From: Acinetobacter sp. SFB | Lineage (GTDB): Bacteria > Pseudomonadota > Gammaproteobacteria > Pseudomonadales > Moraxellaceae | Length of the DNA stretch: 64,000 nucleotides | Assembly (NCBI RefSeq): GCF_001647545.1 | Contig: NZ_LSZH01000001.1 | Coordinates: forward strand, 506,778-570,777 | Direction: 5' to 3' | In this document: positions 24,580 to 34,099 of the stretch, in pieces | Layout: each line of letters begins with the position of its first letter | Position numbering within the stretch: the first letter of the stretch is position 1 | Position numbers and translations under genes: made by a program | The notes under the pieces: model-generated | What the model saw: only the letters and a program-made list of their open reading frames with translations | The model's database searches: none | Told to the model about the DNA's origin: nothing

Positions 24580-26040
24580 ATGGTCGAAGTTGAATTAAAA
24601 TTTCAAATTCCTGAAACAAGACGTAATGCTTTACTGAAAGCTTTAGATCCTAAAAAATCGGAAATGATTCAACTTAAAGCAAAATATTACGACACTGAAG
24701 AGCGCCTGCTTTCCCAACATGGTGTTGCCCTACGCCAACGGCTGGAAGGTACACGTTGGATTCAAACCTTAAAAGCTGCCGGGAAAAGTCATTTACACCG
24801 CTTTGAGCATAATTATGACCTTGGGGAATTTGAACAGGCGCCACAGCTTGATTTAAGTATTTATGAGGATGATGCTGAAGCACAGCAAATCTTAAAAAAT
24901 GCTTTAGGCGATTCACAAGAGCCACTTAAATTACAATTTGAGACGGATATTCAACGCACCTTCCGCGTGATTCAGTTCCAAGAGACTGACATTGAAGTCA
25001 GTCTAGATGTGGGTGAAGTACGAACTGAAACTGCGCAAAATGCAGTGCATGAAGTCGAATTTGAACTTAAGGCAGGTTCTGTACAATCACTGTTGGCCTT
25101 CAGCTTTGAATGGGTTAAAAAATACCAGCTCTGGCTCGATGTTCGTAGTAAAGCCGAGATCGGTAATCTTTTGGCGACGACTCAAAAAGTTAGTCCAACA
25201 AAATCAGCCAAAGAATTCACTTTAAGCAAAAAAGACCCAGCCAATAAAAATTTACGTTTATTGATTGCTCAACAATTACAGCATTTACTGCCTAATATTG
25301 CCGCTATTTCGGCGGTGGTTTCTGAAAAAGAACATATTCAGCAAGCGCAAATTGCTCTAGATCATTTGAATTTGACGCTATCGTTATTTAAAGACTGGAA
25401 TGAGGCTGTCTCAGACAAATGGGCCATGCAACTCGGTGCATTCAAGCAGCAATTTGATCATTTGCAGCATTTGGAACATATACAGACGACTTTGGGAGCT
25501 TTTTTACAGAACCCCAATACCGCATCAAATTTAACTAAAGATATTCTATATGCCAAAGAAAAGTTATCTAATTTGGTTCGCTCAACTCAAAATGTGCATC
25601 ACTATTTAGAATTACTCATGTTTAGTTTAGACACTGAAGAAAAGACTCAGGATCATGACTTGAAATGGTTTGCGCAAAATACCTTGCAAAATCAATATAA
25701 GCAATTACAAGACAGTTTAACCAGTGCAGACATTACTGATTTTGAAAGCTTGGATAAATTAGCCACTAAAATTCATGAATTGAAATTTAGTTTTCCTATT
25801 TTAACTTCTATTTATGATGTCAAAAATTTACAGAAATACAGTAAAGCTTTAAATGATGCACAACTTGCCGCAAGTGAATATCAAATTTTGGCATCCTCTG
25901 CGGATTATATTCAGCAAACTGAACTTGAGGCCAGTGACTGGTTTGTATTGGGCTGGCTGACAGCCAAACAGGAAGTTTATGCACAGAATTTACTTGAAGC
26001 GACAGAACAATTTTTAATCAGTCGTAAATTCATTAAGTAA
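24580..26040 (+). CDS. CYTH domain protein with eroded CHAD domain
   Basis: 486 residues. The N-terminal CYTH (triphosphate tunnel) domain starts with the metal/phosphate-binding ExExK motif (VEVELKF, residues 2-8) and retains YYDTEERLL, LRQRLEG and EVEFELKAG strands, as in inorganic triphosphatase YgiF. The C-terminal half aligns with the CHAD domain of the next gene, but the conserved basic positions are lost: HIQQAQIALDHLNLTLSLF stands where HxxRVxxRRLRSxLxxF is expected, and the RHRxRKxxKRLRY motif is absent. The CYTH half may still hydrolyse triphosphate; polyphosphate binding by the C-terminal half is doubtful. Tandem paralogue of the gene at 26203. Confidence 0.85.
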   Translation: MVEVELKFQIPETRRNALLKALDPKKSEMIQLKAKYYDTEERLLSQHGVALRQRLEGTRWIQTLKAAGKSHLHRFEHNYDLGEFEQAPQLDLSIYEDDAEAQQILKNALGDSQEPLKLQFETDIQRTFRVIQFQETDIEVSLDVGEVRTETAQNAVHEVEFELKAGSVQSLLAFSFEWVKKYQLWLDVRSKAEIGNLLATTQKVSPTKSAKEFTLSKKDPANKNLRLLIAQQLQHLLPNIAAISAVVSEKEHIQQAQIALDHLNLTLSLFKDWNEAVSDKWAMQLGAFKQQFDHLQHLEHIQTTLGAFLQNPNTASNLTKDILYAKEKLSNLVRSTQNVHHYLELLMFSLDTEEKTQDHDLKWFAQNTLQNQYKQLQDSLTSADITDFESLDKLATKIHELKFSFPILTSIYDVKNLQKYSKALNDAQLAASEYQILASSADYIQQTELEASDWFVLGWLTAKQEVYAQNLLEATEQFLISRKFIK

Positions 26041-26061
26041 CAGGCAAAATTAAAGCGTAGC

Positions 26062-26097
26062 GCAGGATATTTCAACAATTGTTATGAAATATCCTGC
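26062..26097. repeat. Inverted repeat between the CYTH/CHAD paralogues
   Basis: A perfect 13-bp stem (26062-26074 with 26085-26097) and 10-nt loop. It lacks a T run, so it may be an RNA stability or attenuating hairpin rather than a terminator. Confidence 0.7.
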
Positions 26098-26202
26098 ATA
26101 GACTTTGCTTAATTTCGCGCAAAACTCCACTACTCTTTTTTGCCGTCTGGCTTAAACTCGAAGTCATCACAACTTTGATTGTAAAGTATCAGGAGTTTTA
26201 AC

Positions 26203-27663
26203 ATGCTCGAAGTAGAATTAAAATTTCAGATTCCTCTATCACATCAAAAACAAATTCATCAATTATTTTTGTCCAAAAATGCTCGTCCGATTTCTTTATC
26301 TGCACAATACTATGACACGCCCGAACGGCATTTAGCCCAACACAATATTTCATTGCGTCAGCGTCTTGAAGACTCGCACTGGATACAAACGTTAAAAGCT
26401 CCCAGCAGTCACAACCTAGAACGTTTTGAATTAGAGGTTGATTTAGGTGAGGTAGATCAACCTGAATTAGATCTCAAAATTTATCATGCTTATCCTGAAG
26501 CAAAAAAGTTGCTGCAACAGGTATTAGGCAAACAGGTTAAAAACCTAATCAAGCAATTTGAAACGGATGTCGAACGTCTGGTTTATGTGGTGCATTATAA
26601 TTGTGCAGAAATTGAAGTCAGTTTAGATCGCGGCGAGATTCGCCATGATGATCAGTCATTAGCGATTTACGAGATTGAATTTGAGCTTAAACAAGGATCT
26701 ATACAAGACTTAATCAAATTTATTCAACCCTGGGTCAAACAATATCATTTATGGCTAGATGTCAGAAGCAAAGCGCAACGTGGAGATTTACTTGCCCAGG
26801 ATTTAAAAATTTCACCGGCCCAGTTTGCAAGTCCCTTACAGTTAAATCAAAAAGATTCCATAGATAGTGCATTAAAACAGATCGTCAATAATGCCTTGCG
26901 CCATCTTTTACCCAATGCTTCCGCCATTTCTTCAGAATACTATAGTAGCGAGCATGTTCATCAAACTCGTGTCGCGATTCGCCGTTTAAGAAGTGCCTTA
27001 CGTGTTTTCGGCGACTGGTCAACAGATGTCGATCCTGATTGGCAAGAACAACTAACGACCTTATTTCGTCAACTCGGTTCAACCCGAGACCGCGATGCTT
27101 TAAGCGAAGGGCTTTTACCTCAGCTTGAAGCAGCTGGAGCACCGTTTGTGCAACTGCCAAACCTCCCTGAAGAAAACAGCATTCCGATTGATGCATCTTT
27201 ACGCTCTGCTAATTCGGTTCACTTATTATTGGCTTTACTACAACTCGTGCATCAGCCTTGCGCAAAAAAGCAAAAGACCACATTAAAAAAAGATATCGCA
27301 AAAAAACTTCAGAAATTGCATCAACAAATTTGCAAAGATGCCGCTCAATTTTTAGAACTGGATATTGAATCACGGCACCGTACCCGTAAACGGATCAAAC
27401 GCTTACGTTATTGCGTCGAATTTATTGCTTCGCTCTACCCAAGCAAAGATGTAAAAAGTTACTTAAAAGATTTAAAACCTGCTCAAGAAAGCTTGGGCCA
27501 CTATAACGATTTAAATGTGGCTGAGGCTATGTTTCAAGACATTGTCAAGCGGAAGCAAAAAGCATGGTTCATCTTGGGCTGGATTGCAAATGAGAAAAAA
27601 TACACCCTGCAACAAGCTCAAGAACATTTAGACACTTTTTCTAAAACCGAGACTTTCTGGTAA
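26203..27663 (+). CDS. CYTH and CHAD domain protein (inorganic triphosphatase/polyphosphate-binding)
   Basis: 486 residues. CYTH domain (about 1-200) with ExExK (LEVELKF), YYDTPERHL and RQRLEDSHWIQTLKA. CHAD domain (about 225-480) with intact conserved basic helices: HVHQTRVAIRRLRSALRVF, LGSTRDRDALSEG, and RHRTRKRIKRLRYCVEF. CHAD domains bind polyphosphate through these residues, and CYTH domains hydrolyse inorganic triphosphate. Strong AGGAG ribosome site 8 nt before the ATG. Same length as the paralogue upstream, showing an old tandem duplication followed by divergence. Confidence 0.9.
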   Translation: MLEVELKFQIPLSHQKQIHQLFLSKNARPISLSAQYYDTPERHLAQHNISLRQRLEDSHWIQTLKAPSSHNLERFELEVDLGEVDQPELDLKIYHAYPEAKKLLQQVLGKQVKNLIKQFETDVERLVYVVHYNCAEIEVSLDRGEIRHDDQSLAIYEIEFELKQGSIQDLIKFIQPWVKQYHLWLDVRSKAQRGDLLAQDLKISPAQFASPLQLNQKDSIDSALKQIVNNALRHLLPNASAISSEYYSSEHVHQTRVAIRRLRSALRVFGDWSTDVDPDWQEQLTTLFRQLGSTRDRDALSEGLLPQLEAAGAPFVQLPNLPEENSIPIDASLRSANSVHLLLALLQLVHQPCAKKQKTTLKKDIAKKLQKLHQQICKDAAQFLELDIESRHRTRKRIKRLRYCVEFIASLYPSKDVKSYLKDLKPAQESLGHYNDLNVAEAMFQDIVKRKQKAWFILGWIANEKKYTLQQAQEHLDTFSKTETFW

Positions 27664-27696
27664 GAGGAAGATAATCTTGATTAATGTCACACCAGA

Positions 27697-28341
27697 TTAG
27701 CGATATTTACCAAAAATCTTCCAGGTGTCATTATCCGCCAAGGGATCGCTATAACTGTCATTACGTTGTTTACGTGGCTTATCCCGGGCATCGACCAATT
27801 CAAAATGTGGCTCGGTACTGAGTACAATGCCATTCACATAAAATCGGGTACGCGTGTATTCACTTTGCCCATGCTGGAACACATAAGTACGCAAATCAAT
27901 AAATTCACGGTGTGCAACCAGGACAGCGGTATCATCACTGTCTAGCCACAGTCTCATGGCTTGAATTTGCTCTGGCTCAAATTGCCCGCATTTATCGATC
28001 AGACTCGCTATGCCACGAAAAGTTTTCGACTCTTTGGCACGGGTTTTATTAATCCGGATTCGATCCACATGAAAATAAAATAACGGTAAATTTAAATGAC
28101 TGGGTAAATGAACCGCATCGAGGGTTTCATCCTCCATAAAAGGTTGAAACAGATCTTGCGCCCTCTCAATCAGGCCCGTCCATTGTCGGTAATATTCTGC
28201 GACTTCTGACTTCGAGCCATAATAAATCGGCAAGCCTTCCACATTGGCCAAGTTTGCAGGTGGCCAAATGTTTTGACGTAATAAGGCAATGTCACTTTTT
28301 AAACTTTGTACCGCAATGGCATCTTGCATTGGATTATCCAT
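27697..28341 (-). CDS. Hypothetical protein
   Basis: 214-residue soluble protein not assigned to any family I recognise. No signal peptide or membrane span. It has a helical N-terminal half (YYRQWTGLIERAQDLFQPF) and a beta-rich C-terminal half (VLVAHREFIDLRTYVFQHG, RTRFYVNGIVLSTEPHFEL) ending in a charged tail. Convergent with the CHAD gene and divergent from the DUF3144 gene. A GTG at 28347 is an alternative start two codons earlier. Confidence 0.7.
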   Translation of the reverse strand: MDNPMQDAIAVQSLKSDIALLRQNIWPPANLANVEGLPIYYGSKSEVAEYYRQWTGLIERAQDLFQPFMEDETLDAVHLPSHLNLPLFYFHVDRIRINKTRAKESKTFRGIASLIDKCGQFEPEQIQAMRLWLDSDDTAVLVAHREFIDLRTYVFQHGQSEYTRTRFYVNGIVLSTEPHFELVDARDKPRKQRNDSYSDPLADNDTWKIFGKYR

Positions 28342-28438
28342 TTTCACGCTTAGGCTATTTTTAGATTAATCCAAAGGTTTAGTTTCTGCAAGGCTTTGCC
28401 TATAATATGCCATTAGATCGTTTTTGCAGGAAAAGTTC

Positions 28439-28834
28439 ATGGTTCAAAAGATTGAAGCAACAGATGTCACCGAAGAAGAAGCGTTAAATGCTGTTTTTTT
28501 TGAACGTGCTGATGAATTTATCAAACAAGCCAATGAGTTTTGTCGGGTTGAAAAAGGTTCACAAGTGAAACCTGCTGAAATGCGCGGTCAAGTCAGTGCT
28601 GCAATGCTGTTTGGTACTGCTCGCTTTAATACCTGGGTTGCAGCAAACAACTTTAAAGATGGCAATGAAATGCGTGATGCCAAAGACCAAGTTATGTCTT
28701 ACATCATGCAGCAGTTTCAGATGATGCTTGAAGACAACTATGACGAATATTGTGAACAGTTTGAAAACTATCTTCGCTTCCGTCATAACGAAGAATTTCA
28801 TGCCAATAAGCATGATCCTGAGCATAAACACTGA
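28439..28834 (+). CDS. DUF3144 domain protein
   Basis: 131-residue acidic helical protein of the DUF3144 family; function unknown. Family blocks: EFIKQANEFCR, EMRGQVSAAMLFGTARFNTW and MMLEDNYDEYCEQFENYLRFR, ending in a His-rich tail. ATG 28439 is 7 nt after AGGAAAA and is preferred over the TTG at 28424. Terminator directly downstream. Confidence 0.85.
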   Translation: MVQKIEATDVTEEEALNAVFFERADEFIKQANEFCRVEKGSQVKPAEMRGQVSAAMLFGTARFNTWVAANNFKDGNEMRDAKDQVMSYIMQQFQMMLEDNYDEYCEQFENYLRFRHNEEFHANKHDPEHKH

Positions 28835-28845
28835 TCAGTCGATTA

Positions 28846-28867
28846 AAAGCCCGAAAGGGCTTTTTTT
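28846..28867 (+). terminator. Terminator after DUF3144 gene
   Basis: AAAGCCC GAAA GGGCTTT hairpin with a T run; GAAA tetraloop. Confidence 0.9.
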
Positions 28868-28955
28868 ACGCCCCTCTTTTTGGATAAAAGGTCATTCAAA
28901 GCCATGCCACTTTGCAGTATGGTGATAACAGAGAGCTGCTGAATTAAGGAAAAAT

Positions 28956-30020
28956 ATGCAACAACTGGACTTTGCAATTATTGACTCGCACATTCACCAA
29001 TGGGATCCGTATAACACGCCCCATGCAGCGGCTTTGGCAGTTAAATTATTGGGCAAGCATCCTTATCTGCTGGATAAATTTATACGTCTGGTGAAGTCAG
29101 ATGATCTCATTGAAACGGTCGGACTCACCAACCATATTACCGCGCCCTATTTACCTGAAAATTATATGCAAGATATTGGACATTATCAGGTCGAACAGGT
29201 GATCCATGTAGAAGCCAATTGGCATAAAAATAAAGGCAAAGGGGTGATAGGCGAAACAAAATTTATTGAATCTCTGCCTTTTAACCAAGGGACGGTGAAA
29301 CTGGGCGGTATTGTGGCCACAGCAGATCCACGAGATAGTAATTTTAAGAAAATTTTACAGCTACACCAAAAGGCCTCACCGCGTTTTAAAGGCATTCGTA
29401 AAATGGCCGCGGTGCATGAAGACAAGGATATTCATGCCTGGGCAGATGAACCCCATTTATATCTGAATAAACAATTTCTTAAAGGTTTTGAGATCTTAGC
29501 GCAAAATAATTTGACCTTTGATGCCTGGGTTTATTCAACGCAATTGAATGACCTCATTTCCTTAGCCAAACAATTCCCTGAAACCCCGATTGTGCTAGAT
29601 CATTTTGGAACACCTGCGGGAATTTTCGGTCAAGTCGGAACACTGACCGGACTAACAAAAATAGCCCGTGAAAACATTTTCATGCGTTGGCAAGAAGATA
29701 TTGCCGAACTTGCTATGTGCCCAAATGTCTATACCAAGATGTCAGGCTTGTTAATGCCTGTTTTAGGCCATCAATTCCATAAGCAAGATCGACTCGCCAA
29801 CAAACAGGAAATTTATGATTTAGCCATGCCACTGATTAGCCATGTACTCAACTGTTTCGGTACATATCGGGTGATGTTCGCTTCCAATTTCCCGATGGAT
29901 CGTGTCAGCTCATCATTGGTGAATATTATTGATGCCTTTAGTGATGCAGTTGTCGCCTATGACCCGAATGCCTTAGAACAAGTCTTTCATCACAATGCGA
30001 AGCAGTTTTATCATTTATAG
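28956..30020 (+). CDS. Amidohydrolase-2 family metal-dependent hydrolase
   Basis: 354-residue TIM-barrel amidohydrolase related to the lactonase/dicarboxylate hydrolase group (COG3618). The metal-binding IDSHIHQWDP motif is at residues 9-18; further conserved positions are VIHVEANWH (about 87), FKGIRKMAAVHE, IVLDHFGTPAG (about 215) with histidine and aspartate, and RVMFASNFPMD near 310. No signal peptide. Natural substrate unknown. ATG is preceded by AAGGAAAAAT. Confidence 0.85.
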   Translation: MQQLDFAIIDSHIHQWDPYNTPHAAALAVKLLGKHPYLLDKFIRLVKSDDLIETVGLTNHITAPYLPENYMQDIGHYQVEQVIHVEANWHKNKGKGVIGETKFIESLPFNQGTVKLGGIVATADPRDSNFKKILQLHQKASPRFKGIRKMAAVHEDKDIHAWADEPHLYLNKQFLKGFEILAQNNLTFDAWVYSTQLNDLISLAKQFPETPIVLDHFGTPAGIFGQVGTLTGLTKIARENIFMRWQEDIAELAMCPNVYTKMSGLLMPVLGHQFHKQDRLANKQEIYDLAMPLISHVLNCFGTYRVMFASNFPMDRVSSSLVNIIDAFSDAVVAYDPNALEQVFHHNAKQFYHL

Positions 30021-30152
30021 TTTTACTCAATTCAGCAAAATCTAAAAACCTCTCCCTTTGCGAAATAACATTTCTTAGCTTTCTAAAAGGAAGAAGTTTT
30101 AGTGCCCCTTTTAAGATGAGAGGTACTCATATATAAAGGTTTAAATTAAGAA

Positions 30153-32924
30153 TTATGACTTGTTTTGTGCTTTCCCATATTGATCCGCCATAACTTCAAC
30201 CAGCTGATCCAGCTTGATATATTTTTTGATCACGCTATCAACATCAGCTTTGGTCAATTTTGCTAGCGCCTGATCACGTTTTTCACGAAACAATAGGTCA
30301 CGATCACGTTCCAATTGTGGCGTTAACATTTGATGAATATTGCGCTCATCTTCCAAAGCCGTAACACGTTTTTTCAGGATATTGGCTTTGGCTGCTTCCA
30401 GTTCTTGGTCTGTTACCCCTTTCGTTAGCAAGTCATTTAAAACTTTACGCACGCCTTGTGAAACTTGAGCCGATTTACCTGCCGTGTAATTGGCTTCAAT
30501 GGTTAGCGCACCTGAATCAATCCAGTCATCCAGTTCGACATTACTGCCAAAACCATAAACCAGGGCATTTTTTTCACGTAATTCTTGTGCTAAACGTGAA
30601 GAGAGTTGTGAGTCACCTAAAATATAGCTGAATACGATTAACGCTGTAGCATCGGCATGATTTGCACCGGCTGGAAAAGTCAAAATAGATTGATAACTGC
30701 CGAACTCACGTTGTTCGGATAAAGTATGAATTTTCTGTGCCGGATAGGCTTGATAATCAGAACTTAGACGTTGATATGGTAGTTGTGCTTTCCAATCACC
30801 AAATTCCTTTTGAACTAATGTGAGCATGGGTTGGGCTTGGTAATCACCGGTAATCGCGATTTGTGCGTGATTGCTAATGAAGAAATCCTGATACAATTTC
30901 TTCACTTGCTCAACCGTTGCAGCTTTAATTTGTTGCTTGGCAAGATCAGGCTCAAAATGGTAACGCAAATCACCGGGTTGATAGGTTTCAAGCAGTCGGG
31001 TCATGGTCAGCGCCGCAACAGTTTCAGGCTCGGTATAAGGACGATCCAATGCAGATAAAGTTTGCGATTTAATCAAATCAAATTGTGACTGTTCAAACTT
31101 CGGCTTTTTCAACACCTGCAGCATAAATTTAAAATAATCATCAAACTTTTCTTTTTTCGCCACAATCTGAATGGTAATACTATTGGCTGATGCAGTTGCA
31201 GTGGCGCCACCACCGGCTTCAATTGATTTATCGGCAATATCTTGCAAGCTATATTGGTCTGATCCACGTAATAATAAATACGCCATCAGATCAAGGACTT
31301 CACCTTTATTAAACAGCGATTTCTCCGTACCGAAATCGACAGAAATGGTGGCATAGGTTTTGTCATCACGGGTCGATGTTGGATACAACGCGTATTTAAT
31401 TCCATTCTTTAAGCTGCCGCGTTGAATTTTCTTCTCAGTATCAACTAAATACTGTTTCGAGGTTTTAACATATTCAGCAACCTCTTTTTTATATTCACTG
31501 CTATCTTTCAACGGCTCTTCTTTTACATCGCTTTGATCAAGCGTTTTAGGCTGATCAGCTGGCTGTTTTTGCTCTAATGCTTTTTTCTGATCTTCAGGTG
31601 TGGGTGTGATATCCCCTGAAATACGATGTTCGGGCACTAAGAACTGGGTTAAAGTTTGATTGACTTCAGAGAGGCTCAATTTTTTAACATTATCCAGATC
31701 AGTAAAATATTGTGACCAATTGCCTTGATAAGAGACGTAATAATCACTCAAACGTCCGCCCAAAGCTGTGGCATTACTCTTGATGTTGTCTGCCTGATTC
31801 TGAATCAGATTTTTGACCCTATTCAGCTCGGTTTCATTAAATGGCTTGCTTTTTTCTACTCCTGACACCAATTCAGATTGGACTTTCTTCGCATCATCAT
31901 TTGGGGCATAAATAGCACCCATGAAAACCAGATTGAAGTCCTGATCTAACCAGGTCGTAGATTGAACTCCGGTACTTACACCTGTTTCCACCATACTTTG
32001 GTAGAGATGTCCACTTGGCTGCATGGTATATAAAGACGGTGCTAAGGCCAGTGCAGATTTGATCTTTTCATTTTTGCCATTCAGATAAATATTGAATTTA
32101 GCCAGATCACTGCCCTTTTGTACCAGAAAGTTTCTGTTCTTAATTTTGGCTGAATCAAGAACAGGAACTTTAATCTGTGCTGGAACTTGGCGTGCCGCAA
32201 TTGGGCTGAAACGCTTATCAATCTGTTTTAATACTTCTGCTTTATCAAATTTACCTGAAATCACCATGACTGCATTATTCGGTGCATACCAAGTACGGTA
32301 AAATTTATTCAGCTCACCCATTTTAATAGACTGTAATTCGTTTAGGTCTCCGATCGGTAAACGCCCCAGATATTGATTGCCATAAGCCGACTTCCACATT
32401 TGATCCATCAGGACCGAAAAAGGTTGGTCCATTCGAACTTCACGTTCCCGTTTCACAATTGAAATTTCAGAAGGTACAAACTTTTCTTGCAGCACCAGTT
32501 TATCCATTCGTTCCGCTTCGAGAGAAATCACTTCATTAATGGCACTCTGTTCTGGGCGAATAATATTGGTATATTTAGTCGAGTAATAATCGGTGCTGGC
32601 ATTGGTCATTAAGGTGTATTGATCCAGACGGCGCTGGAATTCTTCGCCTTTGATATTTTGCGTGCCTTTAAATGCCAAATGTTCTAATAAATGCGCCAAT
32701 CCCCCTTTGCCTTGTGGATCATTGAGTGAACCTGTGAGATAGACGGTATTCATAAATACTTTATTTTCTTTGTCATTTTGCGCAAGTAATATGCGCAAAC
32801 CATTATCTAATTTATATTCCTCAATCTTCTGTTGCGATTTTACTAAAACAGGCTGTGACCAAGCGGTTGCGCTAAAGCCAACCAATAATAAAGAGATGGT
32901 AAGTTGTTTAAACCGCATTAACAT
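30153..32924 (-). CDS. Periplasmic M16 (insulinase/pitrilysin) zinc protease
   Basis: About 923-residue two-lobed M16 metallopeptidase. The precursor has a Sec signal peptide (FKQLTISLLLVGFSATAWS) with cleavage after AWS, so it acts in the periplasm. The inverted zinc motif HLLEH occurs in GGLAHLLEHLAFKG (about residue 75) with a downstream metal glutamate in SLEAERMDKL. The second half is the inactive M16 domain with a Gly-rich loop (SIEAGGGATATAS) and a linker of charged residues about 450-500. ATG 32924 has GGA at a good distance; 32918 is an alternative. Confidence 0.9.
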   Translation of the reverse strand: MLMRFKQLTISLLLVGFSATAWSQPVLVKSQQKIEEYKLDNGLRILLAQNDKENKVFMNTVYLTGSLNDPQGKGGLAHLLEHLAFKGTQNIKGEEFQRRLDQYTLMTNASTDYYSTKYTNIIRPEQSAINEVISLEAERMDKLVLQEKFVPSEISIVKREREVRMDQPFSVLMDQMWKSAYGNQYLGRLPIGDLNELQSIKMGELNKFYRTWYAPNNAVMVISGKFDKAEVLKQIDKRFSPIAARQVPAQIKVPVLDSAKIKNRNFLVQKGSDLAKFNIYLNGKNEKIKSALALAPSLYTMQPSGHLYQSMVETGVSTGVQSTTWLDQDFNLVFMGAIYAPNDDAKKVQSELVSGVEKSKPFNETELNRVKNLIQNQADNIKSNATALGGRLSDYYVSYQGNWSQYFTDLDNVKKLSLSEVNQTLTQFLVPEHRISGDITPTPEDQKKALEQKQPADQPKTLDQSDVKEEPLKDSSEYKKEVAEYVKTSKQYLVDTEKKIQRGSLKNGIKYALYPTSTRDDKTYATISVDFGTEKSLFNKGEVLDLMAYLLLRGSDQYSLQDIADKSIEAGGGATATASANSITIQIVAKKEKFDDYFKFMLQVLKKPKFEQSQFDLIKSQTLSALDRPYTEPETVAALTMTRLLETYQPGDLRYHFEPDLAKQQIKAATVEQVKKLYQDFFISNHAQIAITGDYQAQPMLTLVQKEFGDWKAQLPYQRLSSDYQAYPAQKIHTLSEQREFGSYQSILTFPAGANHADATALIVFSYILGDSQLSSRLAQELREKNALVYGFGSNVELDDWIDSGALTIEANYTAGKSAQVSQGVRKVLNDLLTKGVTDQELEAAKANILKKRVTALEDERNIHQMLTPQLERDRDLLFREKRDQALAKLTKADVDSVIKKYIKLDQLVEVMADQYGKAQNKS

Positions 32925-33016
32925 AATTATTCCAATTTTATTCAACACTATGAATTTTTATCACCCACGCCATCTTAGAAAATGCATTTGAGTTTTAGTA
33001 GTAGTTTTTTGAAAAA

Positions 33017-33040
33017 ACAGCCGTTTATTTCAACGGCTGT
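33017..33040 (-). terminator. Terminator downstream of the PhzF-like gene
   Basis: ACAGCCGTT (33017-33025) pairs with AACGGCTGT (33032-33040); on the minus strand a T6 run follows. Confidence 0.85.
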
Positions 33041-33062
33041 GTAGCAAATTTATTTACATATT

Positions 33063-33890
33063 TTATAGATACAGCTCTGCCTGCATATACAACTTTGCAT
33101 AACCTGAAATTTCGATGCGCTCATTTTCAAGTATCACACAATACAATTCACCACCCCGTTTTGATGCCTGATAAGCCAAAATTTCACTTTTACCCAGTTT
33201 TTCAGCCCATAGCGGTGCAATGGCGGTATGAATTGAACCGGTCACCGGGTCTTCATCAATGCCATTGGCAGGCGCAAAATAACGTGAAACACAATCATAT
33301 TGCTCAGCTTGTGCAGTCAAGGTTAAATCCATACATGTTCCTTGCGCTGTAATTGCCGTACGAATGCGCCCCAATTGTTTGAGCAATGCCAGATTTGGAG
33401 TTTCATCAACAACATCTTGCGGATTTTCATATTCCACAATATAGGCTTGGCTATTCAAATAGACATTTTTAAAGGGCTTGCTTAAAGCTTGATTTAAAAT
33501 TTCAGGATAACTTTCAATTTTCTCTGCACGGCGAACAGGAAAATTCATTTTGATTTTGCCATCAGCTGCTTCTGTGACCACAAAAACGCCCAAATTTTTC
33601 ACATGAAATTGGATGACTTTTGCCGAGGTAAAATCTTTAAACAGCACAAAACTGCTGGCTAATGTGGCATGTCCACAAAAGTCCACTTCTGTGGTTGGGG
33701 TAAACCAACGGATTTCATAATTCTCTGCATCAATGATTTTCACAAAGGCGGTTTCAGACAAATTGTTTTCCAATGCAAGATTCTGCATCAAAGTTTCATC
33801 TAACCATTGCTCAGTCACAATCACAGCGGCAGGATTTCCCTTAAACAGCTCATGGGTGAACGCATCCACCTGATACATTTTCATCTTCAT
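33063..33890 (-). CDS. PhzF-family isomerase
   Basis: 275-residue member of the PhzF phenazine-biosynthesis-like / diaminopimelate-epimerase fold family. Landmarks: YQVDAFTHELFKGNPAAVI at the start, the catalytic glutamate in NNLSETAFV (about residue 47), TPTTEVDFCGHATLAS, and ENGIDEDPVTGSIHT-type block (ANGIDEDPVTGSIHTAIAP). No phenazine genes nearby; such stand-alone members are common and their substrates are mostly unknown. Three in-frame ATGs lie within five codons (33890, 33884, 33878). Confidence 0.88.
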   Translation of the reverse strand: MKMKMYQVDAFTHELFKGNPAAVIVTEQWLDETLMQNLALENNLSETAFVKIIDAENYEIRWFTPTTEVDFCGHATLASSFVLFKDFTSAKVIQFHVKNLGVFVVTEAADGKIKMNFPVRRAEKIESYPEILNQALSKPFKNVYLNSQAYIVEYENPQDVVDETPNLALLKQLGRIRTAITAQGTCMDLTLTAQAEQYDCVSRYFAPANGIDEDPVTGSIHTAIAPLWAEKLGKSEILAYQASKRGGELYCVILENERIEISGYAKLYMQAELYL

Positions 33891-34099
33891 TTACCTGATT
33901 TTATTTGCGGTCATTTTACCAATTGAAAACTTGGATATAGAAAAAGAATTAAAAATAATTTTATCGATCATTTTTACAAAATACAGATAGTTATTACTTT
34001 ATTGAAATTAAGTTTTATGATGGATTTGCAACCTTCTACTGGCAAAAAATCGACATTAACGATAGCTTATTGATATCTCTCTCATTGATCGCCTATCTC

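Noticed and set aside
30048..30124. Inverted ACCTCTC/GAGAGGT pair downstream of the amidohydrolase gene
   Set aside because: Only 7 bp with a 63-nt separation; likely chance, though it could be a degenerate repeat.
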